Source of the DNA: Desulfobacterota bacterium AH_259_B03_O07
Lineage (GTDB): Bacteria > Desulfobacterota_D > UBA1144 > Nemesobacterales > CSP1-2
Direction of reading: 5' to 3'
Assembly (NCBI GenBank): GCA_027717645.1
Contig: JALLOG010000025.1
Coordinates: forward strand, 1-33,447
DNA: 33,447 bases
A program made the position numbers and the translations under genes. Shown in pieces: positions 33,051-33,447 of this stretch. The stretch's first letter is position 1. Every line of letters starts with the position of its first letter. Below the pieces are notes generated by a model that was not told the origin of the DNA, ran no database searches, and saw only the letters and a program-made list of their open reading frames with translations.

Positions 33051-33447
33051 TATATTTTATGATCCAAAAACGCAATCATTAATCCTATTGGAAATGAAAA
33101 GGAATTAATTGCCATTGCAAAAATTGCGTTAAGAGAATCTTGATCGCAGGCGTTATTAAAAAAATGGGGACTGAACACTTCGCGGGCTGTCCCCATTTTT
33201 TACAGCATCTGAAATTGCGAGAAACCCTGAGCCCTTCAATGCCTCTGGATAAACTCCGCGAAGGGGACGAAGCAATTTCCATGAGATCGCTTCACATTCG
33301 TTCACGATTGTAGATGTTAGATATTTCGGGGACGGTCTTCTCGATTTTAAATGGGCATTCAAAAAATTGCCAAAATCAATTCCGGAAGCGTTAAAAAAAG
33401 ATTTAGGGTTGGGGTAGAATTAAAGATTTTTAGCTGTAGGAATTGAT
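33051..33447. other. Non-coding end of window with repeat elements
   Basis: I see no gene I can support here. The stretch contains the strong hairpin at 33158-33201 and a second imperfect inverted repeat at about 33268-33292 (GAAGCAATTTC and GAGATCGCTTC). Both look like host extragenic repeats. Confidence 0.5.
33158..33201. terminator. GGGGAC/GTCCCC hairpin, likely terminator
   Basis: AAAAAATGGGGAC (33159-33171) pairs perfectly with GTCCCCATTTTTT (33189-33201) around a 17-base loop. A GC stem flanked by A and T runs on both sides is the form of a bidirectional Rho-independent terminator. It lies about 110 bases after the oxidoreductase gene. It also resembles GGGGAC-type dispersed extragenic repeats. 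Confidence 0.6.

Noticed and set aside
33253-33417. Plus-strand frame ending in FKKLPKSIPEALKKDLGLG
   Set aside because: The end looks protein-like, but the frame has no start and runs through repeat-like DNA. Without sequence beyond the window I cannot support a gene.
1-33447. tRNA, rRNA or CRISPR array
   Set aside because: I found no cloverleaf with a GTTCRA arm, no rRNA-like stretch and no regularly spaced repeats. The repeats seen are few and irregularly placed.

Overview
This window reads as a piece of chromosome from an AT-rich Gram-negative bacterium, probably an uncultured lineage. A YidC with a long periplasmic domain, a lipoprotein and a murein transglycosylase point to a Gram-negative envelope. 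The gene set (nitrilase, Na+-translocating decarboxylase, F420-type flavin oxidoreductase, carnitine-type acyl-CoA ligases) would suit a Desulfobacterota- or Dadabacteria-like organism. No marker gene settles the phylum, so that is a guess.

Left part (1-7.3 kb): nicotinate phosphoribosyltransferase (pncB) on the plus strand converges on a DUF434-type gene. A minus-strand cluster follows: nitrilase, then OadG-, OadA- and OadB-like subunits of a biotin-dependent, Na+-pumping decarboxylase. The last three are tightly packed, and oadA/oadB share an ATGA stop-start overlap.

Middle part (about 7.4-16.6 kb): an accessory island, nearly all of it coded on the minus strand. It opens with two recombinase fragments lying tail to tail (the C-terminal half of a tyrosine recombinase and the N-terminal tip of a serine resolvase). 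It then carries a broken coiled-coil gene, a lipoprotein, a broken small secreted protein, a ParE/RHH toxin-antitoxin pair, an unknown 137-residue protein and a compact three-gene operon ending in a ComEC-like metallo-beta-lactamase-fold hydrolase. A HigB/HigA pair and an AAA/DUF4143 ATPase with a truncated antitoxin relative behind it close the series. Several short repeat families recur between these units (7977/9503/11133; 9441/11078; 13937/16439; 14825/16211). Short gene tails are scattered among them. The region looks like a decaying, cassette-like collection of stabilisation and possibly defence genes. The three-gene metallo-hydrolase operon is the best candidate for an undescribed system.

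Right part (16.8-33.4 kb): core genome again. It holds an LLM-class flavin oxidoreductase, a lytic transglycosylase, and the classic rpmH-rnpA-yidD-yidC-khpB (jag) cluster for ribosome, RNase P and membrane-protein insertion. These are followed by a zinc-ribbon protein and tadA. Two paralogous 575-residue acyl-CoA ligases flank a Ca2+/Na+ antiporter. Next come trpG and trpE without the other trp genes, a phosphomannomutase/phosphoglucomutase, and a MerA-like FAD disulfide oxidoreductase. The window ends in non-coding DNA with a strong GGGGAC/GTCCCC hairpin.

I found no rRNA, tRNA, CRISPR array or intact transposase.
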